From: Cryptomeria japonica
Lineage: Eukaryota; Streptophyta; Pinopsida; Cupressales; Cupressaceae
Direction: 5' to 3'
Assembly (NCBI RefSeq): GCF_030272615.1
Contig: NC_081414.1
Coordinates: 47,358,501-47,422,500 of the forward strand
Length of the DNA stretch: 64,000 bases
Shown in pieces: positions 32,871 through 43,968 of this stretch (positions are counted from its first letter, which is position 1; each line of letters opens with the position of its first letter). Both the position numbers and the translations under genes were made by a program. The notes below the pieces were generated by a model, which was not told the origin of the DNA, ran no database searches, and worked only from the letters and a program-made list of their open reading frames with translations.

Positions 32871-34951
32871 GAGGGTGGAGAGCTAGGTATGGATGAAGGG
32901 AGGAAAGGTAGGGAACCCAACGATTAAGGGGTGCTTGAGTTGGAAGACTGCTTTGAAGATGAGACGAATTCCCTAAATGGACTATTCCATTGGCAGATGG
33001 AAGACTTCAAGGTATTTTTGCCAACATGTAATTTCCTTGAGAAGCTACAACCCAAGGTGAAGAGAAACCGATGAAAGTGTGTAAAGTTAAGGACAATACA
33101 TCTGACAATATGACGATGGAAAATGGAAGCAAAAAGAAAAGGGAATCAAAGAAAATAAAAAAATTTAAACGGTAAAATATAGAGTTGGCCAATGAGAAAA
33201 CATTTAATAATGGAGGTATTGAACTGGTATGGGAAAGGAGGAGTGAGGCTATACGACGAGGAGACAAGGAACAAAATACTCAGCCATATGGGTTTGGTGG
33301 GAGCCCATACGTGGGTAAGGAGGCACATCTATCGAAAAAGTTGTACATGGTGAAGGAGATCAAACAAGTGTTATTTAGAAGAGGGGGTTCAACCCATCCG
33401 TGAGAAATCGTACACGAACAGAGAGAAGACACCCTACAAAAGAAGGAAGTTTGAATTGGAAGCTAAGCTGTGCACGAGGGTTGTGAAGGAAGATATAGGG
33501 CCAACCATCAGTACTGTACGGGCCAAGGAAGTCGTACGAAGTACAATTGTACGGGTAGAAGCAACACTGGAGAGCATTTGTGCAACTACACCCACATACA
33601 ACCATCAATTCTTGTTACCGATTGTGCGGATAGGACATCAGGTTGTATGAGCAGTAGGAGGTCGCACGGAGTTGGGGAGGTTATACGAGGTGAAGCTGAA
33701 TACCACATGCATCAAGTTGAACATGTTGTACAAGCACGAATGTCGTACGTGGAGGAGAAACAACATAAGGAGAGGGTGTTGTATGGCCCGCAAGGAGGTA
33801 CATTTCAAGAACAAAAGAAAGAAAGACTGTACGCCGTAGTGAAGAAGCCGTGCATAGAAGTCAAGCCATATGTAGAGGTTAAGCCGTACACAGAAGAAGT
33901 CACACTACACAGAGGAAGAATCAGTATGTCGTATGGGATTGTGTACGTGAACATCATTTTTCTGATTTTTTAAGGTGCTAGAAGCAATATTGATGAAGCT
34001 AGAGAAGAGCTTTAACCAATGTGTGCAACATGTTGTAAAGAAACCACTTTGTCGTACAGAATGATGGCATTGAGAGGATTGTACAACCTTAAGCCATATA
34101 GAAGGATGGCAATGAGAGGATCGTACAAATGACACAATGAGAACTCCACACGCTGGCTGAGGCTGATGACGTACGATTGATTTGCGTGCGCATACGGGGT
34201 GCAAACACTACCGTATGATGCTAAAGAAATACTTTGGCCATATGGGATAAGTATCTGACATACGGTGTGGACAATATGCTCTACCCATACGGGATGAAGT
34301 ATCCATCATACGGTATGCTCTATCCGTACGGGATGAAGTATCCTCCGTATGGTGTGGACAATATGCTCTATCCATACGTGATGAAATTGATGTATGACAA
34401 TGACCCCTTGGAACTTCGAAATTGGCAATAGCATTATGAAACAATGCACTAACTGTCATACAAGATGTATGAACTGCTCAAAGAACTGCTCAAAGCGCCA
34501 TACGTGAGGATGTATGAACTGCCATACGGGAGAATGAAAATGTCATACATGAGAATGTGCCAAGCAGTGTCGTACGGTATTGCTGAGCTGTACGAAAGGA
34601 GCATCAAGGTACCGTATGAGAAGCATAAAGGACTGTCATACATGATGAATGGAGACCACACATGAGAAAGACGATGGTGCTGTATGGTGCAAAATGTAAG
34701 TGACACTTCCATACCTAGGGTGTCATACAATAATGAGCAAAAGCAGTACAGACGCGTTTGGCTTGGAAAGTACTCCCTACGTGGCATGAATAGTACATGT
34801 GGAAACCATCTTTGCAACTATGGAGTTTGTACAGGATAACATACTCAAGGCCACAATGGAGATTGGAGGTCGTACGAAAAGAACAGTAGGCTACCTTGGC
34901 AATGATATTGTTGTACAAATACGAGGACAACCAATCTTGAGTGGGGCGGAT
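32871..34951 (+). other. Tail of the gag-protease element: TACGG-rich, Tyr-rich, no RT
   Basis: About 2 kb without any pol motif. At 33240-34930 words such as GTACGG, CATACGG, CGTACG and CCGTATG recur every 20-60 bp. One frame at 34234-34431 reads as repeats of YPYGMKYP with a VDNMLYPY variant, and another has EVKPYVEVKPYTEE. Some of the signal is therefore tandem amino-acid repeat, but the word enrichment extends beyond any one frame. It ends with a purine-rich tract (gagtggggcgga) before the LTR at 34952, so it may be the 3' end of a non-autonomous element. Confidence 0.6.
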
Positions 34952-36788
34952 TGTAATGTCCCTACATTGAAATAGAATTTAATAGCAAATAAAAATAATA
35001 AAAATAAAATTAAAATTCACAAGAATAAAAATTAAATTAAATTATAAAAGAATATAATTAAATATACTTAAAATTTAATTAAGTTAACGAATGGCCAAAA
35101 GACATGGAATGAAAAGTTGCAACTCCCTTGAACATGAGATATAAAAGGGAGAAGAGTACCTCATTTGAGGGGGGATAATTTGGGAATCAAAAGTGCAGAT
35201 CTGATTTAAATAAGAAATGCAGATCTGATCATGAAAGGCTGTGTCCCTTTCAAAAGGCAGATACAATGAAGAGTTGCATTCTTTCAAAAGGTGCTAATGG
35301 TGGAAAGGGCATGTCTCTTGCCAAAGGGCATACATGATGAAGAGGCGTGACCTCTTCCTCACATTGAGAGATGAAGGAAAGGATTCAAAAGCATCAAGTG
35401 ACATCACCATCGATCAGATCAGATCAGATCAGAACTGTTATTAAGTTACAAGCAGTAACATCCTTGTTCTTGGTGGTATGCATGGGGACTATCATAGTCC
35501 TATCAGGATAGGCTGTAGCTTGTTTATCATTTAGATCACAAACTTTATCTCAGACAGACTGCCATGCCCCATTCCTAACCTTCATATTTCCTTTGATCAA
35601 ATATGATATATGCTTGACACTATAGTATTAATAATCTGATTTTATTAATAATCATGATCGAACTAGAAAGTCGAAACATCCGATCAATACTGAAATGAAT
35701 GTATTATAGGGAAAACCAATTATGGATATATCCATGATTACCCAGCCACAAAGCAAATCACATAATAATCAATGGTGAAAGGAAAATAATAAAAAACAAT
35801 GAAATATAGTTAATCGCTGAAAATGATAAGTAGTCATTAATATTAGGTAAGTCAAAGAGGTATGAATGAGGAGTTATGGGCAGGGGTCATGTAAAGAGAC
35901 ATCTCATTTCACCACATATCTCCTCACATCCTATTTAAAGGTGGATACATGTTCTGTCAAGACCATCAAACAATCCTGGAAGAAGATAGCATAAAAGAAA
36001 AGATCGAATCTGCAACTATCATTAAGATAAGGCAATACTCTGGTATGAGGTTTTTGTGTATATTTCTGATAATACTTTCTACATATTACTATTGATAGCA
36101 GATCGCTGTTTTGATTATTCGATATAGTATACTGCATGTTATCTCCTATCTACTCATTTCCAATTCATATTGTGTGATTCTTATGGCTATTTAACATGGG
36201 ATATGTGATTATTGTAATAAGCCATGGTTGGGAGATGAGGCCAAAGGGGCCCAAGGTGCTCTGCCTTTGGCCTTAGGAGGGTTAGACTTAGGACAGCCTA
36301 TTGAGAAAATCCTTGTCCTCTCCACCATAGTGATAGACGGGATCATGTGAGTAGGAGAATGTGGCTTGATTGAGGGAGAATGGTTGTTAAGACACCCTAT
36401 CAAGTTACCCATCCTAGCTGGCTATGATTGAGATTCTTTTAGTTATGGTCTATGATTCTGATCTCTACATTTACATTTGTTTGTAACTGCAAATTGCTTT
36501 TAGTTTCATCAATAATTGGTCCTTCTTTACTTTATAGTCTTTCTACTTTACTCTAAGAATCATAGTTAGCCTTTCTTACTTTATGGATCATAATCAGTCA
36601 TTCTTTATTTTATGTATCATCATAGCTAGTTGTTTGTAATTACTATATAATTTGTAGGTTAATTTCCTAACTTGTTTGCAGGGTTTTTCTATTAAAGAGA
36701 TAAAGGTATTCCCTCTCTAACCCAACCTTAATAACTAAGAATTGTAATCTAGGGTAAACTAGGGCATTTTACAAAAAGGGACATTACA
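34952..36788 (+). repeat. LTR with 11-bp perfect terminal inverted repeats
   Basis: 1837 bp from TGTAATGTCCC (34952) to GGGACATTACA (36778-36788). A TATA box is plausible at ctatttaaagg (about 35931). A microsatellite of gatca units lies at 35414-35434. The flanks (CGGAT left, TAAAT right) do not match, and a purine tract lies just left of it, so it is more likely the 3' LTR of the preceding region than a solo LTR. No matching 5' LTR was found at 22865-23102. Confidence 0.78.
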
Positions 36789-37338
36789 TAAATCAACAAG
36801 GTAGGTATTTCCCTTAATTCTCTGTCATCAATTGTCTTGAAACAAACCATAGAGATTAAATGCTTGTTTCTGCAATGGAAAATTGGATGCTAGTAGGTGA
36901 TTCCCAGAATGAGCTTTGGCTTTTCCTCATCTAGGTGTCGATCAATTCAAATGCTACCGGCACTGTGATGCCATCATCTCATTAGTTCAATCTAAATCTG
37001 AATTCTGACATTGCATTGGTCCTAAATTCCCATAGGAAGACTCGGATTATCAAGCATGCAAATTGTATTGACTCTGACAAGTTTGAAAAGTAACTACAAT
37101 TTTGATAGAACATTTTGGAGCTTCTAGATCATGGAAAATCCTACATCCAGCTGAAAAGTCTATAAAAGCTTGAATGCCTTACTACAATTGCAAGTGCTCG
37201 AGAATCAATCACCAGCCTTCCAAAACATATAAAAGAAGGAGGAAAACCAATAGTTTTAGTTGACTGAAAAACAACAAATTTGAAAATAAAACAATTAACA
37301 TTCAAACTTCAATGTTAGGTTGAAGGGAAATGACTTAC
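36789..37338 (-). other. Unique-looking start of the giant isoamylase intron
   Basis: Intron sequence on the donor side, no element recognised. It contains the donor GTAAGT (37338-37333 on the minus strand). Confidence 0.6.
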
Positions 37339-37400
37339 GTAAATGCAAGAAACCTGCTGTCAGGATTATGCCAGTTATTCTCGTGCCAGCTAACATCATT
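37339..37400 (-). CDS. ISA3: Isoamylase exon, 62 bp
   Basis: Encodes NDVSWHENNWHNPDSRFLAF plus two bases of a Thr codon. W-H-E-[DN]-N-W and S-[RK]-F-L-A-F-T are characteristic of ISA3-like isoamylases at the start of the C-terminal domain. Acceptor CTCATTGCAG|AAT, donor TTTAC|GTAAGT. It is the last exon before the 26.4 kb intron. Confidence 0.93.
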
Positions 37401-38476
37401 CTGCAATGAGAAATACTTGCTTTGAACAACTCTTGAGGATAATAAATGCAGATTATTATTTCTATAAGACATCTAGATATAAATTCATGATAAATAATAT
37501 ATTTGAGACTCATTTTCCTTCAAAAGAAATTTAGCAGAGATGAGTTAATCCCTTTCAGAATAATGAAAATGGTAATTGAAACACAAAAAGTAACATGCAC
37601 CAGCCATTACAAATTTACAACATATTTTACATACAAACTAGATTTTTGTTTAGACAGTAGGCTGTTTGTGGTTTGTTAATGTAAAAAATTTCTGCATAAT
37701 CCTGTGCAACTAACTTTAACTAGGCTGTCGTAGGACACATCACCAGGGAATTGGTTGAAACTAAGACTGGATCAAGAGAGAAAGATAAAAGAGTATTCAA
37801 TAAATAGATAGGGAGTTGAAGAACGTAGACTCCACATCACTGTACAATATGCTTATGAAATCTAGGACTATTTTTATGGCAGGCAAGTATTGAAATGATA
37901 GCTTTTATAGATGTTTGATTAGTTCGATCTGGAATTTTTTGGAAGCACTGTGTCATGGCTTCCTTGTGCTATTATCCTTATTATGTAATTTTGTTCATAT
38001 TTTTCAATTTAGGTAGTCAATATATTACAAGAAGAATAAAATATGTTCTTTCTAATATACAAAGAAATAAAGTAGGAACAATCCCATCCAAAACAAAACA
38101 AAAAATGAGTCTATGGGATTGCAAAGCAGAGTGGTATATTTCATTTATCCCTAATATAGCTACAATAAATACAGATATACTCTTCAATCTGAGGAAATGC
38201 TTAGAAACAATTTCAAAAGTACTGAAGCCAATTCAATTGATCAAACAGATTAAGAATGCTACCCTCAAGGAGGTGTTAGCATTAGTTATCTTTGATTTTT
38301 TTCAGTTGTCGCAATGCAAATAGAATGTCCATAGAAAAGTAGAAATTGGATATTTAGTATTTTCAAAACCACAATCTCTTAGGACATTGTTGGTCTCAAA
38401 AGTATATTATCAAGATTCAAATAAAAATTAAAATTTCACATCCATGGGAATCATGGCTAAAGATAACTTGGTATAC
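37401..38476 (-). other. Isoamylase intron, 1.1 kb
   Basis: Donor GTATAC (38476-38471), acceptor AG (37402-37401). No inserted element recognised; a plus-strand open stretch at 37955-38323 has no recognised motif and is probably chance. Confidence 0.82.
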
Positions 38477-38575
38477 CTGGGTTAGAAATATGCTGCGTCC
38501 CAAAAGAGGATTTTGTCGACGAAACTTGATAGTCTCGGCAAAAAACCTGAAATAACTCTGCTTTCTTGACTCTAG
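38477..38575 (-). CDS. ISA3: Isoamylase exon, 99 bp
   Basis: 33 codons, phase 0 at both ends: LESRKQSYFRFFAETIKFRR then QNPLLGRSIFLTQ. The RFF..[VT]IKFRR phrase is the helix after the conserved region with the aromatic substrate loop, near the end of the GH13 barrel in plant isoamylases. Acceptor AATCAAACACAG|CTA, donor ACCCAG|GTATAC. Separated from the previous exon by a normal 98-bp intron (38576-38673), so the giant introns are locus-specific and not a feature of every intron. Confidence 0.92.
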
Positions 38576-38673
38576 CTGTGTTTGATTCATCATTCAATTA
38601 AGTAGAAAAAAGTTGTCAAGAGAGATTAACTGAAAATATGACAGCTCCAAAGTTCAATCTTAATGATTCATAC

Positions 38674-38778
38674 CTGATTCCATTGAAAATGATTCAGGGC
38701 ATTATCATGGCCATAAGTATTATTATTTCCATATCGAGTGTGACCATACTCATCTGCCATCAATATCATTGGTGTTCC
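38674..38778 (-). CDS. ISA3: Isoamylase exon carrying the GDEYGHT-like substrate loop
   Basis: 35 codons, phase 0: [20 protein letters not shown] then [15 protein letters not shown]. [GA]-D-E-Y-G-H-T with a following G-N-N-N-x-Y-x-H-D-N is the strongly conserved isoamylase segment lining the substrate cleft. Here it reads ADEYGHT instead of the usual GDEYGHT. The three GH13 catalytic acids lie upstream of this exon and are therefore outside the window. Acceptor TATGCAG|GGA, donor AATCAG|GTATGA. No further isoamylase exon was recognised up to 64000. Confidence 0.95.
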
Positions 38779-39430
38779 CTGCATATGCATAAGCCAACGT
38801 AATGTGTGACTATCATAACAAATAGCAAATAAAACAATTTCAATATGTGATACTGGCCGTAGACACAACCAGAAGAGATGAAAATCATTGATGCTGAGTA
38901 GGAATATGAACAAAATACATTTTTTGTAATCTCATAGAACAATTCAGGAGAAAAAAGAGAATATTGAAAATTTGAAAGATCTGAGAAACACAACTGAATA
39001 TTATAAATTTTTCTTAGATTATTACAAAACATAATTTCATCTATTAAAAAATTGAATACATTACATTGCAGTTGCATGCAGGTTTTCCCACAAGAATAGT
39101 GCTTGGGCAAAACATACAAAAGGCACTATTCAAGGAGACATAACAAATAATGAAAGCTTTGAATCACGTATCAAATTCTCAAAATATGAAAATCCATGTT
39201 GTACTTCTACCACTTCTCATAACAATGTCATTTGGACATTTTTATTACCCCTATACATCATTCCCCTCTCACGTCATCCTATTTTTGCCTCATTCATATT
39301 ATTATCATGTAGCTGCTAAAGAATCACATCCACAAATGGGAGGTATTCCCTTTGAGGATTATCATTTCATAGTGACAATTTATTGTGTTTCCACAAAATA
39401 CTATTTGATCTTGAATTATTCTCGAAGTTA
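38779..39430 (-). other. Upstream isoamylase intron, unique-looking start
   Basis: Ordinary A+T-rich intron sequence after the acceptor of the 38674-38778 exon. Nothing recognised. Confidence 0.6.
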
Positions 39431-39433
39431 CAA

Positions 39434-39539
39434 GACTTGCCTAGACTTGGCAAGTCGCTCACGTCAGTCTACGAGACTTGACAGCCAAGTACTCGCTACG
39501 CTCATCAAGTTTGGGAGACTCATCAAGGCTAGGCAAGTC
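39434..39539. repeat. Inverted-repeat region of CAAGTC/GACTTG words
   Basis: GACTTGCCTAG at 39434 is the exact inverse of CTAGGCAAGTC at 39529-39539. In between are further cgctcac, gagactcatc and caagtc words. Such GACTTG/CAAGTC-rich palindromic blocks often accompany degraded hAT elements in plants. Here it lies about 650 bp upstream of hAT coding sequence, so it may be that element's subterminal region. Inference. Confidence 0.4.
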
Positions 39540-40197
39540 CTGACACCCAAACTCGGTCACAGCTGGGTCTTTCAAAAAGCCAAAAAAACATAAATAAAGC
39601 AAATCAGTTCAATTTATTTTTTTTATATTTCTACTACGTGCTAAAAGCAACTTATTTCATTTCCAAGCCAAAGGTGAATGGAAAAAGAGAGTTTTGTGCC
39701 ATAATTGAATTGCATTAAAGGGAGACCAGCAAGGAGATTGAGCAAAAATTAACGGTTGAATCACATTTGGGCAGGTTTGTAACTACTTTTAGTGCATCTA
39801 GAGAAGTTTACAAAGGATTGGGAAGAGCTCACCATTGATTTCAAGCAAGATTTAAGTGATAAGTTTGCATTTTGAAGGTTTTTTTGCTTTTTAACAAAAA
39901 ATTCATTTTTTTCTATTTTCTTTTTAGTGGGCCAAAGAGCAAATGCTAAGTATGTTTAATTCTTTTGTTGAAGAAACCCTAGGTGTTTTTGCAAAAAGAA
40001 TAGTTTTATAGTTATAAACCCTTGATTTTTATATTAGTTTAATTATAACCATGAATGTTAATTTTTATTTATTTATATGTTATCACAGCATTCTCGAGTT
40101 TTGTAAATCGTATTTTATCACAATGTCTTGAACCCCAATTAGAAAGGACACTTGTTAGAAACATGCTATTGTTACCCCTCAGCAAGAGAAAGGAGAG

Positions 40198-40659
40198 GTA
40201 ATGTTTTTACATTGCAAAACAACTTTTTTTGGGGGAGGCATTAACAGATTGAAATACCATCTTGCATATATACTTAGCTGAGATGCTAATCCATGCCCAC
40301 ATGTATCTGTTGAGGTTAAGCGTGAAGTGCAAGTTAAATTAGGAACCTTTGAGCAGCAAAAATAACTAAAAAAGAGGAAAAGAAAGGAGATGCCAGCCAT
40401 TGGTTGAATTGGAGAGTCTTCTTCCATTCCTCCATTTCATCAATTTTCAGGTGCTAGTAGTGCTAGTGCTAGTGGCAGTGGTAGTGTTAGCATTGGACCT
40501 AGAATTCGTGCATCTAGGTTAGATTCATATGTTTTGCTACACACTAGTCTAGGTTCCCAATAGTCACTTGAGAGCATGGGTTGGAGCAAAGATAAACATG
40601 ATGCAACTAAAAGTGCAATTCAAAATATTTGGTTCTATTGTGCCATTCCATTCAGCCGG
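40198..40659 (+). pseudogene. hAT transposase, BED finger and start of the DUF659 region (broken)
   Basis: The frame from 40198 reads VMFLHCKTTFFGGGINRLKY then HLAYIL: the second half of a BED zinc finger as found in plant hAT transposases. A broken continuation (PCPHVSVEVKREVQVKLGTF, several stops) leads to a Ser-rich linker (SGASSASASGSGSVSIGPRI), then SKDKHDATKSAIQNIWFYCA-IPF, the start of the DUF659 domain. At least four in-frame stops. It ends with AGCCGG|GTAATT, a good splice donor, and the next residues of the domain resume at 43969. Confidence 0.78.
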
Positions 40660-40860
40660 GTAATTCTTTGTTTGTTTGTTTTAAAATAAATAGCTTGATT
40701 CTTTGTTTTTTGAATTTTTATACTTAGAGGTGTTGTGCGAATAGCACACCCATCCCTGTCTTGGACAAGGACCCCCCAGTTTGTGCCTTTTGTCTTTGCG
40801 GAAGAGGAAGGGGATATGAAGGGTCAAGTGCCGCTAAAACCAAATTCGGCCTCATGGGGC

Positions 40861-43750
40861 TGTTGTGATGTATTCACACATCGCCCCATAAATGGGACCC
40901 TTGCTTTTTGCTTTCTGGGGTTTGTTTTTCTAGTTTTTTTTAAGGTTTTGTCTGTTAGCCTTTGCATGATGAGTGTTGTCAAGGGAGTCGCTGGGATGGT
41001 AGGCTCTGCTTGAGTCAAGGTGAGTCAATAGGGCCCTAGAATTAGGGTTTCTTTGAGAGTCTTCCTTAGGGCCTAGTTTTGCTCTTGTTGCTCATTGTGT
41101 CTTGCTTGGTGAGTGAATATCATCCTTGAAGGTCTGAGTTAGGTCAAGTTGGTGAGTGATGGAGTCTGGAATGTCATTTTGATCTCCAAATGCCCTGAAA
41201 TTTGGCTAAGTTTGGAATGTCCTGAACCTGAAATTTGGCTAAGTCTGGAATGCCCTGATCCTGAAATTTGACTAAGTCTGGAAAACTGAGGAATCCTCCA
41301 AAAACTAGAATTTGCAATATAACTCCTGGAGGTTCGAAACCACTCTCAAACATCGTGAAAGTATATATGGAATATAACTTAAAGTATAACTTATACTTAA
41401 ATGTTATATTCCATAAAATGATCCTTCGACGAGATCTTGACAAACTCGCCCAAGTGCCCAAGCTCACACTTCTTGAGGAAAAAGTTTAAAATCGCCAAAA
41501 TGCCCAAAGGGGCGAATTTCGGACCCTGGGGCTAAAATGTGAAAAGGTTCAAAAGTTGCCAAAAGCCCCAAGAGGTCCGAATTTCACTTAAGTCCTCCAA
41601 TTTCAGACCCTGGGGCTGAAATTTAAAATGCTTGGAAAGTTGCAAAAAGCCCCCAGAGGTCCGAATTTCACTTAAGTCCTCCAATTTTGGACACTGGGGC
41701 CGAAATTTAAAATGTGGAAAAGTTGCAAAAAGCCCCCAGAGGTCCGAATTTCACTTAAAGCATCCAATTTCGGACCCTGGGGCCGAAATTCAAAGTTGTA
41801 TAAATTTGCAAAAAGGTGGTCTAGGTCCGAAAATGCCTCCTGTTCGCTAAAACACTTAAAACTCCGAAATTCGCCAAACGGCGTTAAAGGTCCGAAAACT
41901 CCAAAATGGGCAAAAATCGCGAAAACTCCAAATTGGTGAAAACGATGAATGGTCCAAAGTTAAATTAAAAATCCGCAAAAAGCATCAGAGGTCCGAAATG
42001 CTTTATTTTGGCAAAAACTCCAAACGATCCGAGATTCGCCATAGAGCCCAAAGTCGCAACACGTATAAGGCAAATACAAGGGATTCGAGATTGGCAAAGT
42101 CTCCCATTTCTCCGAAAATCGCAGCGCAATAAGTGCATTAGGCATCGTTCGTAATTTAGAAGATGGAGACGTGAAGTTTAAAGTCTGTAAACCCCCCTCC
42201 CCTGTTCTCTAAAATTCATCAGAAAAGGCACGTGTTAGGATTTTAAAATTTGCAGAGGCTCTTCAAACCTCTAGAATCGCGCTATAAGAAGTTTTCAAAA
42301 TGCCATAAACCCATTCAAAACGCCCAAGACTCCAAAGGTAAAATCACGCAAAAGTAAATCGCCCAAACACTATCAAGACCAAGGATCAGATTTCACATTC
42401 GAAGAGAAAGGAGAAGCATTTTCAAGATACATCTCACAAAGAGCTTCTCAAGCCAGACGTCGTAATTAAATTTAATGTTTGTTAAATTAAATTATTTAAT
42501 TTTTCAAATTGATTTATTAAAATGAAATTGATCGTTCGTAGGTCGCAGGATGTCATTAAAGAACCAAGAGAAAGACCTGAAACGCAAATCGAAGAAGGAT
42601 CGTAATCAAGGCCAGGCATTGAAGACTGGAAAAGAAAAAGATGTGCAAACACGTTGCAGGAGCGCGAGAGCAACCAAACATTGGGAACCGTGCCGCTGAA
42701 TAAAGATGAAGTCCACCATCGGCACCAAAGACCAAAGAACACTCTGAATGCCGCAAGTCTATGCATTCTCAAGAAAGTGCACAGCTGGATTTGAGTCCAG
42801 AGATTCAGTTTTAAAACTGAAACTGCTTTATTGTAAATTGCATGTGAGTCCCGTGCAAGATATTTTGTGGATAACTATTCCCAACCACCAAGAAGATTGG
42901 ATAGACCTGAGTTAAAGCCAAATAGTGGCAAGTAGTTGAGATAGTTGCTGGTTGGATAACTGAGAATTAATTCGGCATGGGTTAAAGCTGCCAGCTTCTG
43001 GAAGGCAGATCAGGACCCTTGGAAGCAGTCCATCCTAGCCTTCGATTCAAAATTGTAATATCTATAAAAGGCACAGGCCTTTCTTTTGTAAAGGTTAGAT
43101 GGTTAGATAGTTAGAGATTGTTAAATAGTTAGACTCTGGTGAGAGAGTTAGATTTTAGAGTTAGAATAGGTTAGATTTTAAGCAGTAGCATAGCGATGCT
43201 GTAGAAATTGTTGTAATAGGCAGCTGAAATCAATATATAGACATTGAATTGGTGTTTATTGTCTTGTTTTCATCCTGTTTGCATGGTTTCTCTTAGCATT
43301 TTAGATAGATCTTTATGTTTTGGGTGTGCAGGTATTTGATAGATTTAGGCTCATACCATTGAGGATATACTGATTGTGTATCCTTTTGTACGGTTAACCT
43401 GAGCCTTTAATTGTGCTTAGTTCAATTGCAGGTGTCCGTCTGAGCTGCGCCAGAATTGGGTGCTTAGCCGGGCGTCTCCAGTCTAAAAATCTTCCAAATC
43501 CCTTTGAAGATTGCACCGTTCCTGCAAGGTTGTGAGCTATTCTGGCCAAGCAGGAATTGGTTATGTTGAATCCGTCTACCCGCATACCCGTTTTGTTAGT
43601 TTCAGATCTCCTAACCCTTTCCTTTTGCTCTTTATTCTGTAATTCGAGAATCACAGCAAACCAGTTTGTTGCAAATCGTAAGTCCCCTTGTGTTTCCAGC
43701 AAAAACACATCAAACCACTAAGTAGTCCTACAGTCAAGACCTGACAATCA
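40861..43750 (+). repeat. LTR of the TGTTGTGAYGTATTCACACATC family
   Basis: It begins TGTTGTGATGTATTCACACATCGCCCC. Its first ~600 bp are the inverse of 49500-49975 and 53815-54353, including paired ttatattcc(at) words around an A+T-rich hairpin (41366-41416). A TATA box (tctataaaagg) at 43071-43080 is followed by gttaga repeats. It contains an 84-bp palindrome array at 41505-41800. The 5' flank (40735-40860) looks like the end of an internal region (purine-rich, catggggc). The 3' end near 43750 is tentative. Confidence 0.6.
41505..41800 (+). repeat. 84-bp tandem array with a palindromic core (four copies)
   Basis: Core AATTTCGG-ACCCTGGGG-CCGAAATT at 41516, 41600, 41683 and 41768, spaced 84, 83 and 85 bp. 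Arms AATTTCGG and CCGAAATT are exact inverses in the best copies. Between the cores lies a second shared phrase, agaggtccgaatttcactta. It occupies the same place in its LTR as the 176-bp palindrome arrays at 46790-53780 do in theirs. Confidence 0.85.
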
Positions 43751-43968
43751 AAACCTTGAGGTCGTCCCCTTTGATCAAACCAAAAACAACATTAGTGACT
43801 TCCTTATCTCAAGAGAGGATAGGATACTCAACTGGTTATTCTATTCTGCGTTGGCCGTATGGAGTTTGCAGCAATGCAATTTCAGACACGTCAACAAGAG
43901 GTTACGTCAAATTCAAATTTAAAATGTCCATTTTACAATACTTATTTTATGTAATTAATTTGTGTTAG

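Larger units (their letters stand above)
10903..37338 (-). other. Giant isoamylase intron, 26.4 kb
   Basis: On the minus strand the intron opens with donor AC|GTAAGT (37338-37333) and closes with TGTAG (10907-10903). Exons on both sides share phase 2 exactly (AC + A gives Thr), so they belong to one transcript. Nearly all the recognisable content is LTR retrotransposon sequence of several ages, on both strands and nested, listed separately. Unique-looking intron sequence remains at 10908-12339 and 36789-37332. Introns of this size filled with LTR elements are well known in conifers and other gymnosperms; that the whole intron is still spliced is inference. Confidence 0.88.
40660..43968 (+). 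other. Intron of the hAT gene, enlarged by an LTR insertion
   Basis: GT (40660) and ...tttgtgttag (AG 43967-43968) flank it, and the protein homology continues without loss across it (AIPFSR | VSPYWQNMIDAI). Most of the 3.3 kb is an LTR-type repeat beginning at 40861. Confidence 0.65.

Noticed and set aside
34952-36788. Solo LTR with target duplication
   Set aside because: Flanking 5-mers CGGAT and TAAAT do not match, and a purine-rich tract precedes it. A 3' LTR is more likely.
22865-36788. One complete element from the LTR at 22865 to the LTR at 34952
   Set aside because: The two LTRs do not match in sequence or ends, so they cannot be a pair.
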